Assembly: GCF_018614075.1 (NCBI RefSeq)
Contig: NZ_JAGGOZ010000002.1
Span: 1 to 64,000, forward strand
Direction of reading: 5' to 3'
Origin: Streptomyces sp. ISL-94
Lineage (GTDB): Bacteria; Actinomycetota; Actinomycetes; Streptomycetales; Streptomycetaceae
Length of the DNA stretch: 64,000 nucleotides
Shown: positions 8,247 through 17,092 of the stretch, piece after piece
How positions within the stretch are numbered: the stretch's first letter is position 1
How the letters are laid out: every line of letters starts with the position of its first letter
Made by a program: the position numbers and the translations under genes
The notes under the pieces: model-generated
Told to the model about the DNA's origin: nothing
Databases searched by the model: none
What the model saw: only the letters and a program-made list of their open reading frames with translations

Positions 8247-9974
8247 GTGGCTCAGAGCAGCACCGAGACCGACTGGGTCTCCCGTTTCGCGGACGAGGTC
8301 ATCGCCGAGGCGGAGCGACGGGCACCCGGCAAACCTGTCGTCGTCGCGTCCGGCCTCTCCCCCTCCGGCCCGATCCACCTGGGCAACCTCCGCGAGGTCA
8401 TGACCCCGCACCTGGTCGCGGACGAGATCCGCCGCCGGGGCCGCGAGGTCCGCCACCTGATCTCGTGGGACGACTACGACCGCTACCGGAAGGTCCCGGC
8501 GGGTGTCCCCGGCATCGACGAGTCGTGGGCCCAGCACATCGGCAAGCCGCTGACCTCCGTCCCCGCCCCGGCCGGTTCCCCGTACCCGAACTGGGCCGAG
8601 CACTTCAAGGCCGCCTTCGTCGGGGCGCTGGCCGAGATGGGCGTCGAGTACGACCCGATCAGCCAGACCGAGCAGTACACCACGGGTGCCTACCGCGAGC
8701 AGGTGCTGTTCGCGATGAAGCACCGCGGCGACATCGACGCCGTCCTCGACCAGTACCGCACCAAGCAGAAGCCGGGCGGCAAGAAGCCCCAGCAGAAGCC
8801 GGTCGACGCGGCCGAACTGGAGGCCGCCGAGGGCTCCGGCGCGGCAGCCGAGGACGACGGCAGCACCGGCGAGGGCGGGTACTTCCCGTACAAGCCGTAC
8901 TGCGGCGCGTGCGGCAAGGACTTCACCAAGGTCACCTCGTACGACGACGAGACGACCGAGATGACCTACGTCTGCACCGAGGACGAGTTCACCGAGACGG
9001 TCAAGCTCAGCGAGTTCAACCGCGGCAAGCTGGTCTGGAAGGTCGACTGGCCGATGCGCTGGGCCTTCGAGGGCGTGGTCTTCGAGCCCTCCGGCGTCGA
9101 CCACTCCTCGCCCGGCTCGTCCTTCCAGGTCGGCGGCCAGATCGTGCACATCTTCGGCGGCGAGCAGCCGATCGGACCGATGTACGCGTTCGTGGGCATC
9201 AGCGGCATGGCGAAGATGTCCTCCAGCAAGGGCGGGGTCCCGACCCCGGCCGACGCGCTGAAGATCATGGAGCCGCAGCTGCTGCGCTGGCTGTACGCCC
9301 GCCGCCGCCCGAACCAGTCCTTCAAGATCGCCTTCGACCAGGAGATCCAGCGGCTCTACGACGAGTGGGACAAGCTGGAGGCCAAGGTCGCCGACGGCTC
9401 CGTGCTGCCCGCCGACGCCGCCGCGCACAGCCGCGCCGTGCGCACCGCCGCCGGCGAGCTGCCGCGCACGCCGCGCCCGATGCCGTACCGGACCCTCGCG
9501 TCCGTCGTCGACATCACCGCCGGGCACGACGAGCAGACCCTGCGCATCCTGAGCGACCTGGAGCCCGAGAAGCCGCTCACCTCGCTCGACGAGGTACGGC
9601 CGCGCCTGGACCGCGCGGAGAACTGGATCACCACCCAGGTCCCCGCCGACCAGCGGACCCTCGTACGCGAGGAGGCCGACGTAGAGCTGCTGTCCTCGCT
9701 GGACGAGGAGGGGCGCGAGTCCCTGCGGCTGCTGCTGGAGGGACTGGACTCGCACTGGTCGCTCGACGGGCTGACCACGCTGGTCTACGGCGTCCCGAAG
9801 GTCATGGCCGGCCTGGAGCCCGACGCCAAGCCGACGCCGGAGCTCAAGGTCGCGCAGCGGACCTTCTTCGCGCTGCTCTACCGGCTCCTCGTGACCCGGG
9901 AGACCGGGCCGCGACTGCCCACGCTGCTGCTGGCGGTGGGCGCGGACCGGGTGCGCAAGCTGCTCGCCGTCTGA
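8247..9974 (+). CDS. lysS: Lysyl-tRNA synthetase, class I type
   Basis: 575 residues. Aminoacylates tRNA-Lys. It is the archaeal-type class I enzyme rather than the class II LysRS of most bacteria: HIGH-like PSGPIHLGN near residue 40, KMSKS-like AKMSSSKG near residue 325, and a zinc-type insertion with CGACGKDF and a later VCTEDEF. An acidic, Gln/Lys-rich insertion lies around residues 170-210. GTG at 8247 was chosen because AGAAGGA precedes it and the next residues (AQSSTETDWVSRFADEV) open the conserved fold. Divergent from argS, so two Arg/Lys charging enzymes share one control region. Streptomyces are known to use class I LysRS. Confidence 0.95.
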   Translation: MAQSSTETDWVSRFADEVIAEAERRAPGKPVVVASGLSPSGPIHLGNLREVMTPHLVADEIRRRGREVRHLISWDDYDRYRKVPAGVPGIDESWAQHIGKPLTSVPAPAGSPYPNWAEHFKAAFVGALAEMGVEYDPISQTEQYTTGAYREQVLFAMKHRGDIDAVLDQYRTKQKPGGKKPQQKPVDAAELEAAEGSGAAAEDDGSTGEGGYFPYKPYCGACGKDFTKVTSYDDETTEMTYVCTEDEFTETVKLSEFNRGKLVWKVDWPMRWAFEGVVFEPSGVDHSSPGSSFQVGGQIVHIFGGEQPIGPMYAFVGISGMAKMSSSKGGVPTPADALKIMEPQLLRWLYARRRPNQSFKIAFDQEIQRLYDEWDKLEAKVADGSVLPADAAAHSRAVRTAAGELPRTPRPMPYRTLASVVDITAGHDEQTLRILSDLEPEKPLTSLDEVRPRLDRAENWITTQVPADQRTLVREEADVELLSSLDEEGRESLRLLLEGLDSHWSLDGLTTLVYGVPKVMAGLEPDAKPTPELKVAQRTFFALLYRLLVTRETGPRLPTLLLAVGADRVRKLLAV

Positions 9975-10005
9975 GCCCGCGCGGGCGGGTGACCCGCGCA
10001 GGCAT

Positions 10006-10045
10006 GTGAAAGGTCCCGCACCCCGAGGGGTGGGGGACCTTTCAC
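10006..10045. terminator. Bidirectional terminator between lysS and the DUF2637 gene
   Basis: A 19-bp stem (GTGAAAGGTCCCGCACCCC against GGGGTGGGGGACCTTTCAC, one mismatch) with a 2-4 base loop lies between the two convergent genes. Confidence 0.9.
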
Positions 10046-10093
10046 TTGCCGCTTGCCGCTTGCCGCTTGCCGCTTGCCGCTTGCCGCTTGCCG
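10045..10093. repeat. Seven exact copies of the heptamer CTTGCCG
   Basis: The 7-bp unit CTTGCCG is repeated seven times without a mismatch. The array fills the space between the stop codon of the DUF2637 gene (10097-10099) and the shared terminator. It is a likely slippage-prone microsatellite; no coding role is possible there. Confidence 0.95.
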
Positions 10094-10096
10094 CGG

Positions 10097-11437
10097 CTAG
10101 GCGATGTGCTCGTTCTCCAGCTCGGTCTGGTAGCGCTGCTTGAGCTGCGGGAAGATCTTGCGGATCAGCGAGGCGCTGCGCGGGTGCACCACTCCGTACC
10201 GGTCGGACAGCACTATGTCGAGCTGCTCGGCGGTCAGGACCTCGCCGTTCTCCTCCAGGTGGGAGCGGAAGACCTCGTACGCCGCCTCCGCGAACTTCAC
10301 CGTCTCCTCGTCGTCGGAGTCCAGTACGTAGTCGTCCTGGCGGGGGGTCGGTATCGGGAGATCCGACTGCTGGACCAGTTCCGCCGGCTCCGGGCCGGTC
10401 GGGGGCATCACCGGGGTCGGCTCCAGGCCCTCCACCACGTGCGGGTGGTAGCCGCCCTCGTACGCCGCCTGCGGGGCCCGCGGCGCCGCGAACCAGGCGC
10501 TGTTGTGCGCGGCCGGCATCGCGGTCGGGTCCACCGCGAAGGGGGCCTGCGCCATGGCGGCGGGCTCGGGCACCGCAACCGGATGGGCCGCGGCAGCCGC
10601 TTGCCCGGCCGCTGCCGTCTGCCCGGGCAGCAGCTGCGGCTCGGAGCCCGCGGGGAGCGCCGGACCGGCGCCGGGAAGGGCGTGACCGGCCGCCGCGCCG
10701 CCCTCCTGCCCGGCCGGGAGCGCCTCGGACGCGGGCGGCAGCAGCGCCGGGCTGATGCCCGCCGCGGCCAGCCCCTCCGGGGCCGTCTGGGAGAGGGGGA
10801 CGCCGATCCGGGCCAGCCGCAGCGGCATCAGGGCCTCCACCGGGGCCTTGCGCCGCCAGGAGCGGCCGTAGCGTGCCTGGAGCCGCGCCTGGTAGATCAA
10901 CCGGTCCTGCTCCATGCCGACCGCCTGCTCGTAGGAGCGCAGCTCCCACAGCTTCATCCGGCGCCACAGCTTGAAGGTGGGGACGGGGGAGAGGAGCCAG
11001 CGCGTGATGCGGACCCCCTCCATGTGCCGGTCCGCGGTGATGTCCGCGATGCGGCCCACCGCGTGCCGGGCCGCCTCGACCGTGACCACGAACAGGATCG
11101 GGATCACGGCGTGCATGCCGACGCCCAGCGGGTCCGGCCAGGCCGCCGCGCCGTTGAAGGCGATCGTCGCGATCGTCAGCAGCCACGCCGTCTGGCGCAG
11201 CAGCGGGAAGGGGATCCGGATCCACGTCAGCAGCAGGTCCAGCGCGAGCAGGACGCAGATGCCCGCGTCGATGCCGATCGGGAACACCAGCGAGAAGCTG
11301 CCGAAGCCCTTCTGCAGTGCGAGGGCGCGCACCGCGGCGTACGAGCCCGCGAAGCCGATGCCCGCGATGACCACGGCTCCGGCGACCACGACGCCGATGA
11401 GTATCCGGTGCGTACGAGTCAGCTGCATCGCGGCCAC
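10097..11437 (-). CDS. DUF2637 membrane protein with disordered spacer and C-terminal helical domain
   Basis: 446 residues from GTG 11437, chosen because AAGGGGAGGGG lies about 8 bases upstream; ATG 11428 is the alternative. Four membrane helices occupy roughly residues 10-150 (ILIGVVVAGAVVIAGIGFAG, FPIGIDAGICVLLALDLLL, LLTIATIAFNGAAAW, VIPILFVVTVEAAR), the DUF2637 arrangement related to SpdB-type spread proteins of actinomycete plasmids. A cytoplasmic part follows: basic LWRRMKLWELRSYEQA, a long Ala/Pro/Gly disordered stretch (about 240-360), and a conserved C-terminal helical domain (EETVKFAEAAYEVFRSHLEE ... SASLIRKIFPQLKQRY) that looks like a winged-helix fold. Function unknown; chromosomal homologues are common in Streptomyces. 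Confidence 0.85.
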   Translation of the reverse strand: MAAMQLTRTHRILIGVVVAGAVVIAGIGFAGSYAAVRALALQKGFGSFSLVFPIGIDAGICVLLALDLLLTWIRIPFPLLRQTAWLLTIATIAFNGAAAWPDPLGVGMHAVIPILFVVTVEAARHAVGRIADITADRHMEGVRITRWLLSPVPTFKLWRRMKLWELRSYEQAVGMEQDRLIYQARLQARYGRSWRRKAPVEALMPLRLARIGVPLSQTAPEGLAAAGISPALLPPASEALPAGQEGGAAAGHALPGAGPALPAGSEPQLLPGQTAAAGQAAAAAHPVAVPEPAAMAQAPFAVDPTAMPAAHNSAWFAAPRAPQAAYEGGYHPHVVEGLEPTPVMPPTGPEPAELVQQSDLPIPTPRQDDYVLDSDDEETVKFAEAAYEVFRSHLEENGEVLTAEQLDIVLSDRYGVVHPRSASLIRKIFPQLKQRYQTELENEHIA

Positions 11438-11458
11438 CGCGCGATCCCCTCCCCTTGT

Positions 11459-11487
11459 CGAGCACTTACCGAGCACTTACCGAGCCT
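11459..11487. repeat. Short direct repeat (GAGCACTTACC) upstream of the DUF2637 gene
   Basis: The 11-base unit GAGCACTTACC occurs twice in tandem, with a third partial copy GAGCCTTT. It lies just upstream of the Shine-Dalgarno of the minus-strand DUF2637 gene, so it is in its promoter or leader and could be an operator. Confidence 0.6.
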
Positions 11488-11547
11488 TTGCCCAGCTGCG
11501 GCAGGCACAGCGTACGGGTGGCGCGGTGTCAGTGCTTGCGCAGGCTC

Positions 11548-12276
11548 CTACTGCTTGTTGGCGGCGTCGACCGAGGCCACGGCCTCCTTCGCCGCGGCGA
11601 TGGCGTCCTGGAGCAGCTTCGCCTGGTCCGGGGCGCCGGCGCCTTCGTACGCCGCACCGTTGTAGTCGAGGGTCACGACCACGTTCTGGCTGCGCGCCAC
11701 GATCGTCGTGTTGAAGAAGTCGACGTCCTTCTTCACGCTGTAGACGACCGACGTCCCCTGGTCGCCGATGCCGCCCGCGTCCTCCGCCTTCAGGTTCTGC
11801 GCGCCCTCGGTCACCTTCGCGGCCTCGACCTGCTTGGTGTACTGCTCCTCCGCGCGCTTGTTGGCGCTGCCGAGGGAGGCGTGCGAGTCGTAGCGGAAGA
11901 GGGAGAGGGAGAGCCAGCGGTACTGCGAGCCCTTGAGACCGTCCTCGTCGAGGCCGTTCCAGGAGCAGCTGGCGCGGCTCGTCAGGTCGTTGGACTTGGT
12001 CGCCGTGCCGTTCTTGTCCTTCGCCTCCGGCACGAGGGTGTCGACCGTGCCGGTCTGGAGCGCCTTGCAGGGGTCGGGCAGCGTGGCGTACGCCGCCTTC
12101 TCCAGGGTGGCGGAGGGCTTCGCGCTGGGCTTGGCGGACGAGGAGGAATCGGACTTCTTGCCGCCGTCCGAGCCCGAGGCCTTGCCCGAATCGGACGAGC
12201 ACCCGGCGACGGTGAGGATCACCGGGACGGCTGCGCAGGCGAGAACGCGGGTGAGGCGCGAGGCTGATCGGTGCAT
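11548..12276 (-). CDS. DUF3558 family lipoprotein
   Basis: 242 residues. Signal peptide with lipobox VAGCSSDSG (Cys about 26), a Ser/Lys/Pro spacer, then the DUF3558 fold: LPDPCKALQTGTVDTLVPEA, a CSWNGLD motif whose Cys pairs with that of DPCKAL, and VVVTLDYNGAAYEG near the end. The family (mycobacterial LprC/LppA-like) is exported and surface-anchored with no defined biochemical role. It is followed by the DUF2637 gene and preceded on the same strand by a related lipoprotein gene, the pair looking like ancient paralogues. Confidence 0.85.
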   Translation of the reverse strand: MHRSASRLTRVLACAAVPVILTVAGCSSDSGKASGSDGGKKSDSSSSAKPSAKPSATLEKAAYATLPDPCKALQTGTVDTLVPEAKDKNGTATKSNDLTSRASCSWNGLDEDGLKGSQYRWLSLSLFRYDSHASLGSANKRAEEQYTKQVEAAKVTEGAQNLKAEDAGGIGDQGTSVVYSVKKDVDFFNTTIVARSQNVVVTLDYNGAAYEGAGAPDQAKLLQDAIAAAKEAVASVDAANKQ

Positions 12277-12370
12277 GGTTCCTTCAGTGCGTGTGTGGGT
12301 CTGCTTCGGACGCGGGACCCGAGCAACGGTAGCCCGATCGGGTGGCGGCCTGCTGTGCGCGCCGTCACCC

Positions 12371-12389
12371 CGGGGCGCCCGGCGCCCCG
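12371..12389 (-). terminator. Palindromic terminator after the upstream lipoprotein gene
   Basis: CGGGGCGCC and GGCGCCCCG form a near-perfect palindrome two bases past the stop codon at 12391. Confidence 0.55.
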
Positions 12390-12390
12390 C

Positions 12391-13239
12391 TCACTCGTTG
12401 AGGCGCTCCACCAGAGCCTCCGCCAACTGCCGTGCCTTGTCCTGGGTTTCGCCGCTCGGCGGGACCGTGCCGGGCAGCGCCGGCTGCACGCTGTACTCAA
12501 GCGTGACGATGACATTCGAGGTGCGGAACACAATCCGCACGGTGCGCGCCTGCGCCGCGGTGGCCCCGGCGGGGCTCAGCTTGTCCTCCAGGTAGGCCTC
12601 GTTCCCGAGGCCCTCCAGTACGCGCGAGCCGAGCTCGGGCGGGGCGGAGGGACTGCCGGCGGGGGTGGGCGAGCCGGCGGGCGCACCGGAGGGCGAGGCG
12701 GGCGGGGGCGCGGCCGGGGTCGGGGCGCTCTGGGTGGCGGACGGGTTCGGCGCCGGGGGGGAGACCGGGCCGGGGAAGGGCAGCTTCGCGTCGGTGAGCC
12801 GGCGCACGTACACCTGGCGCGCCTTGTCGTCGTCGCTGGCGATGGCCCGGTCGTACGAGACCACGCGCTCGAAGGTGACGGACAGCAGCCGCGTCTCCTC
12901 GAGCGTCTGCGCGGTCCAGCGGCAGCCGACGTGCCGGTCGCCGTCGTACGAGGCGTCCGCGACGCCCGCGTAGAGCTGGTCCCGCTGCTCGGGCGTGAGC
13001 GAATCGGCGGCCGGGAGCATGCCCTTGAGCCGCTTGCTGTCGACGCCCGCCTTGCAGGGGGCGGGGAGGCTGCGGTACTTCCCGGGCTGGGCGGGCGCCG
13101 CCTGGCTGCCACCGGCCTTCGAGTCGACGGCGCCGCCGCCGCTGCCGCCGCTGGTGCACCCGGCGACGCCGGCCGCGAGCGCGGTCAGCATCACGATGCC
13201 TGGCAGGACTCGCCGTACCGCCTTGCGCTGCACGTCCAC
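12391..13239 (-). CDS. DUF3558-like lipoprotein with Pro-rich insertion
   Basis: 282 residues from GTG 13239, supported by CCGGAGGGGAG five bases upstream. Lipobox GVAGCTSGG (Cys about 27). The conserved pieces SLPAPCKAGVDSKRLKGML, HVGCRWTAQ and VIVTLEYSVQP correspond to the PC, C(S/R)W and VVVTLxY elements of the neighbouring DUF3558 protein, but a 55-residue Pro/Ala/Ser-rich insertion interrupts the middle (about residues 165-215). An outer-membrane-face lipoprotein of unknown role. Divergent from rtcB. Confidence 0.8.
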   Translation of the reverse strand: MDVQRKAVRRVLPGIVMLTALAAGVAGCTSGGSGGGAVDSKAGGSQAAPAQPGKYRSLPAPCKAGVDSKRLKGMLPAADSLTPEQRDQLYAGVADASYDGDRHVGCRWTAQTLEETRLLSVTFERVVSYDRAIASDDDKARQVYVRRLTDAKLPFPGPVSPPAPNPSATQSAPTPAAPPPASPSGAPAGSPTPAGSPSAPPELGSRVLEGLGNEAYLEDKLSPAGATAAQARTVRIVFRTSNVIVTLEYSVQPALPGTVPPSGETQDKARQLAEALVERLNE

Positions 13240-13401
13240 TGGCTCCCCTCCGGAAAATGCGTTGCCGCGGTTCCGACGCGGATGGGAACAATGTCTATCG
13301 CACACGCTGGTGCCGGCGCCGGTCCCCTGTCGCATTTGGGGCCAAGAGCGAGGCTTTTGCGTATTCAGATTTTTCTGTGGTTTTCGGGGGATTGATTCTG
13401 T

Positions 13402-14595
13402 ATGTCGTATGTAGAGGTACCCGGGGCGAAGGTCCCGATCCGGATGTGGACGGATCCGGCGTCCGTCGAGGACGGCGCGATGCAGCAGCTCCGCAACGTC
13501 GCCACCCTCCCCTGGATCAAGGGCCTGGCCGTCATGCCGGACGTCCACTACGGCAAGGGCGCCACGGTCGGCTCGGTGATCGCGATGAAGGACGCGGTCT
13601 GCCCGGCGGCGGTGGGCGTGGACATCGGCTGCGGCATGTCGGCGGTGAAGACCTCCCTGACGGCGAACGACCTGCCGGGGGACCTGTCGAAGCTGCGGTC
13701 GCGGATCGAGCAGGCGATTCCGGTGGGGGCCGGGATGCACAAGGAGGCGCTGGATCCGGCGCGGCTGTACGGCTTCGCGGAGGCGGGGTTCGGGGACCTG
13801 TGGGAGCGCTTCGACTATGTCGCGGATGCAGTGAAGTTCCGGCGGGACCGGGCGCTGCGGCAGATGGGTAGCCTTGGCCAAGGAAATCACTTCTGTGAGG
13901 TATGTGTTGATGTGTCCGGTTCCGTGTGGCTCATGCTGCACTCGGGATCGCGCAACATCGGCAACGAACTCGCAGACTTCCACATCAATGTGGCTCGTGG
14001 CCTGTCGCACAACCAGGGCCTCGTGGACCGGGACCTCGCGGTCTTCCTCGCGGCCACACCCGAGATGGAGGCCTACCGCAACGACCTCTTCTGGGCGCAG
14101 GAGTACGCGAAGTACAACAGGGCCGTGATGATGAGCCTGTTCAAGGAGGTGTTCCGGAAGGAGTTCCGGAAGGCGAAGGTCTCCTTCGAACGCGAGATCA
14201 GCTGCCACCACAACTATGTGGCGGAGGAGCGGTACGACGGCATGGACCTGCTGGTCACGCGTAAGGGCGCGATCCGCGCCGGCAGCGGTGACTACGGAAT
14301 CATCCCGGGCTCCATGGGCACGGGCTCGTACATCGTGAAGGGTCTCGGCAACGAGAAGTCCTTCAACTCGGCCTCGCACGGAGCGGGCCGGAAGATGAGC
14401 CGGACGGCGGCAAAGAAGAGGTTCTCGGCGCGCGACCTGGCGGAGCAGACCAAGGGTGTGGAGTGCCGTAAGGACTCGGGTGTCGTGGACGAGATCCCGG
14501 GAGCGTACAAATCGATCGAGCAGGTCATCGACCAGCAGACGGACCTGGTGCAGGTCGTGGCCAAGCTCAAGCAGGTCATCTGCATCAAGGGCTGA
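13402..14595 (+). CDS. rtcB: RtcB-type RNA-splicing ligase
   Basis: 397 residues. RtcB seals RNA 2',3'-cyclic phosphate (or 3'-phosphate) ends to 5'-OH ends using GTP and Mn2+, in RNA repair. Active-site elements all present: GVDIGCGM (metal Cys, residue about 75), SLGQGNHF, LHSGSRNIG and ISCHHNYV (metal His), SMGTGSYI, and SHGAGRKMSR, whose His is guanylylated. The RtcB consensus LGTLGGGNHF reads MGSLGQGNHF. Bases 13865-13925 around this motif use noticeably lower-GC codons (CTT, AAA-rich, TGT, GTT) than the rest of the gene. The start ATG follows CGGGGGA. A LAGLIDADG endonuclease gene lies convergent immediately downstream. Confidence 0.95.
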   Translation: MSYVEVPGAKVPIRMWTDPASVEDGAMQQLRNVATLPWIKGLAVMPDVHYGKGATVGSVIAMKDAVCPAAVGVDIGCGMSAVKTSLTANDLPGDLSKLRSRIEQAIPVGAGMHKEALDPARLYGFAEAGFGDLWERFDYVADAVKFRRDRALRQMGSLGQGNHFCEVCVDVSGSVWLMLHSGSRNIGNELADFHINVARGLSHNQGLVDRDLAVFLAATPEMEAYRNDLFWAQEYAKYNRAVMMSLFKEVFRKEFRKAKVSFEREISCHHNYVAEERYDGMDLLVTRKGAIRAGSGDYGIIPGSMGTGSYIVKGLGNEKSFNSASHGAGRKMSRTAAKKRFSARDLAEQTKGVECRKDSGVVDEIPGAYKSIEQVIDQQTDLVQVVAKLKQVICIKG

Positions 14596-14611
14596 ACCAG
14601 GATGGTGCTCG

Positions 14612-14645
14612 GATGGGCCCCGATCGCGACAGGTCCGGGCCCATC
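14612..14645. terminator. Stem-loop between convergent rtcB and endonuclease genes
   Basis: GATGGGCCC (14612-14620) pairs with GGGCCCATC (14637-14645); loop 16 bases. It serves the ends of both genes. Confidence 0.75.
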
Positions 14646-14657
14646 TGTCTACGGCCT

Positions 14658-15476
14658 TCAGGCCTGCCCAGTGCGCAGACGCCAGAGGCGCATGAAGCAA
14701 CTCTGCTCGGTTCGATCGAGAGCGACGCCTGCCATTGCGGGGTCGTTCAGCCGGAGCAGTTCCTGGTCTTCCTGCGCTGTCCAGCGGCGACGGGGCGGGG
14801 CGATCCGCATATCCGCGGGGCGCACCCAGGCCTGGATCGCGTCCGCATTTGCCTTCTTGTGGGCGAGGGCGAGGCACCCCTTGTAGTAGAGGTGCGCGGC
14901 GAGCTGCTGTGCCGTCTCTTTGTAGTAGCAGACGTTGTAGACGCCGTCTCGCGTGTTGCGGGAGATGGTGCGCCCGGTTCCCGTGACCTTCCTGCCGTAG
15001 TGGCAGAGGTAGGCGGCGATCGCGGTGCTGGCCGACGTGAGAGACAGGTACGGAAATCCTTGTCCGGTCCAGCCGAGGGAGCCGTCCGCGTCGATGATTC
15101 CGCGGACGTAGTCGGGGCGTGAGAACTCTGTGCGGGGCGGCTTGATGGTCCAGGACTTCTTGCCGTACGGGATTCCGAGTTCGTTGACGATGGTCCTTGC
15201 TTCGAGCGAGCAGACGGACCAGGTGGCCGAATGGTGGCAGTCGGCGAAGTTCGTGCTCCGGACGCGCTCCGTGATGGAGCTGTAGTAGGGGGTGAGCTGC
15301 TGGAACTCGCGGAGTATGTGGATGTCGCGGACGTTGATCTCAGCAGCGAGTCGTCCCTTCTGCCCTGCGCCTTGGCGAAGGTGCCCGTCGGCTTGGAGGA
15401 AGCCGAACATATACGCGTAGCGGGGGTCCTGGAGGTCCATGAAGCGCACGGGGGCGCTAGGGTCCTGATCAGCCAT
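14658..15476 (-). CDS. Free-standing LAGLIDADG homing endonuclease with SANT/Myb-like tail
   Basis: 272 residues from ATG 15476 with AAGGAAAAGGA upstream. Two LAGLIDADG-type motifs, YMFGFLQADGHL (about residue 24) and YVRGIIDADGSLG (about 130), make a single-chain two-motif enzyme; the acidic residue of each motif (QADG, DADG) would bind the catalytic metal. The C-terminus (RRRWTAQEDQELLRLND ... MRLWRLRTGQA) resembles a Myb/SANT DNA-binding helix set. No intron or intein surrounds it. Its codons are lower in GC than neighbouring genes, indicating transfer. Its position against rtcB, whose active-site region is locally AT-richer, suggests rtcB or its flank is or was the target, which is inference. 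Confidence 0.85.
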   Translation of the reverse strand: MADQDPSAPVRFMDLQDPRYAYMFGFLQADGHLRQGAGQKGRLAAEINVRDIHILREFQQLTPYYSSITERVRSTNFADCHHSATWSVCSLEARTIVNELGIPYGKKSWTIKPPRTEFSRPDYVRGIIDADGSLGWTGQGFPYLSLTSASTAIAAYLCHYGRKVTGTGRTISRNTRDGVYNVCYYKETAQQLAAHLYYKGCLALAHKKANADAIQAWVRPADMRIAPPRRRWTAQEDQELLRLNDPAMAGVALDRTEQSCFMRLWRLRTGQA

Positions 15477-15501
15477 GAGGAAGTCCTTTTCCTTGTGGTG
15501 A

Positions 15502-15537
15502 GGCCCTCGGCTGGGACTGCCATCCCGGGCGGGGGCC
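15502..15537 (-). promoter_or_regulatory. Structured leader hairpin upstream of the endonuclease gene
   Basis: On the minus strand this reads GGCCCCCGCCCGGGATGGCA then GTCCCAGCCGAGGGCC: a hairpin ending about 25 bases before the start codon and followed by TCACCACAAGGA. A near-identical element with the same order and spacing stands before the unrelated gene at 50387 (50323-50357). Confidence 0.65.
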
Positions 15538-15680
15538 GTTCGTGTTGTTGCCGAACTTAGGTGCGGCTTCAGAGGACTTCCGGGACCTTGTGCATCCTTC
15601 ACTCGAACGCATGATGCAATGTCAAATCCCGGTAGCAAGGTCGGCTGGGTGGGGCCGTGCCGTAAGGACTGGGGCGAACG

Positions 15681-15722
15681 CACGTGTGCCGTGCCCCGAA
15701 GACTCCGGGCACGGCACACGTG
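15681..15722 (-). terminator. 16-bp perfect terminator of the collagen-like secreted protein gene
   Basis: CACGTGTGCCGTGCCC (15681-15696) pairs exactly with GGGCACGGCACACGTG (15707-15722), loop 10 bases. Confidence 0.9.
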
Positions 15723-15748
15723 TTTCTTCGGCCTTCTTCGGCCTTCTT
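15723..15748. repeat. 10-bp tandem repeat TTCTTCGGCC
   Basis: About two and a half copies of TTCTTCGGCC lie between the stop codon of the gene at 15768 and its terminator. Confidence 0.8.
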
Positions 15749-15767
15749 CAGCGGGATCCTGACGGGG

Positions 15768-16499
<732 letters not shown>

Positions 16500-16680
16500 G
16501 TGTGTTGCTCCTCGTGGAACCGGTTGGTTTGACCTGGAGGCGCGAAGGGCCTCGACATGCATCTTTCGGCCGGGGGGCGCGGAACGACGCGAGGCGCGAG
16601 GTGCGATCATCACATTGGAGTCATATATGGGGCCGCTTAGCCGAGCGTCCTGGCCGTCGGCCCGGGACGGGGGGTGTTCG

Positions 16681-17085
16681 GTGGTCGGTTACCGGGCTGG
16701 TCGGCGACGCGTATGGGTTGGCGTGATCGGAATGGCCGTGGGGTGTGCGGTCGGGATGGCCGGGTGTACGCCCGTGAAGGGTGGGGCGAAGACGGCGGGG
16801 GCCAGTGCGTCGCCGTCGCCCGTCCCCACCCGGTCTGCCGGGGAAGTTCGCAGCCGGGTGAGGAGCGGGCCGGCGCCCTGCACTACTTCGTCCAGGAGGG
16901 CCCGGGGCGGGGTGTAAGGCGGCCGCGATCTCCTGCGTGTACGACAAGCCGGTCAGGCCGGACAAGCCCGAGGACCATTCGTACCGGGCGACCGGCTTCG
17001 AGGTGAGGGACAAGGAGATCGCGGCGTTCGGTACGAGCCCGCGGCCCTCGTGCCGCACCTGAAGACGGCCGGGCTGGTCCCGTAG
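16681..17085 (+). pseudogene. Degenerate lipoprotein gene with several frameshifts
   Basis: Starting at GTG 16681 a lipoprotein signal is clear (VWVGVIGMAVGCAVGMAGC then TPVKGGAKTAGAS). The protein-like sequence then jumps frames: ALHYFVQEGP is one phase away, SCVYDKPVRPDKPEDHSYRA with TGFEVRDKEIAAF is in a second (16916-17035), and PAALVPHLKTAGLVP closes in the original frame at the TAG 17083-17085. No single frame spans it. I infer a decayed small lipoprotein; sequencing error could account for some breaks. Family not recognised. Confidence 0.45.
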
Positions 17086-17092
17086 AGACGGA

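Noticed and set aside
10045..10093. CRISPR-like array
   Set aside because: Units are 7 bp with no spacers; it is a simple tandem repeat. No cas genes in the window.
7860..11465. 1200-codon open frame on the minus strand through lysS and the DUF2637 gene
   Set aside because: Its composition follows third-position GC bias of the true genes; no domain is recognisable.
13402..14595. Intein or intron within rtcB
   Set aside because: The reading frame is continuous and of normal length, with every active-site motif in place; nothing is inserted.
15541..15680. tRNA-like sequence between the endonuclease and the secreted protein gene
   Set aside because: I could not form a cloverleaf with a TTCRA loop and acceptor stem. 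No tRNA or rRNA gene was found in the window.
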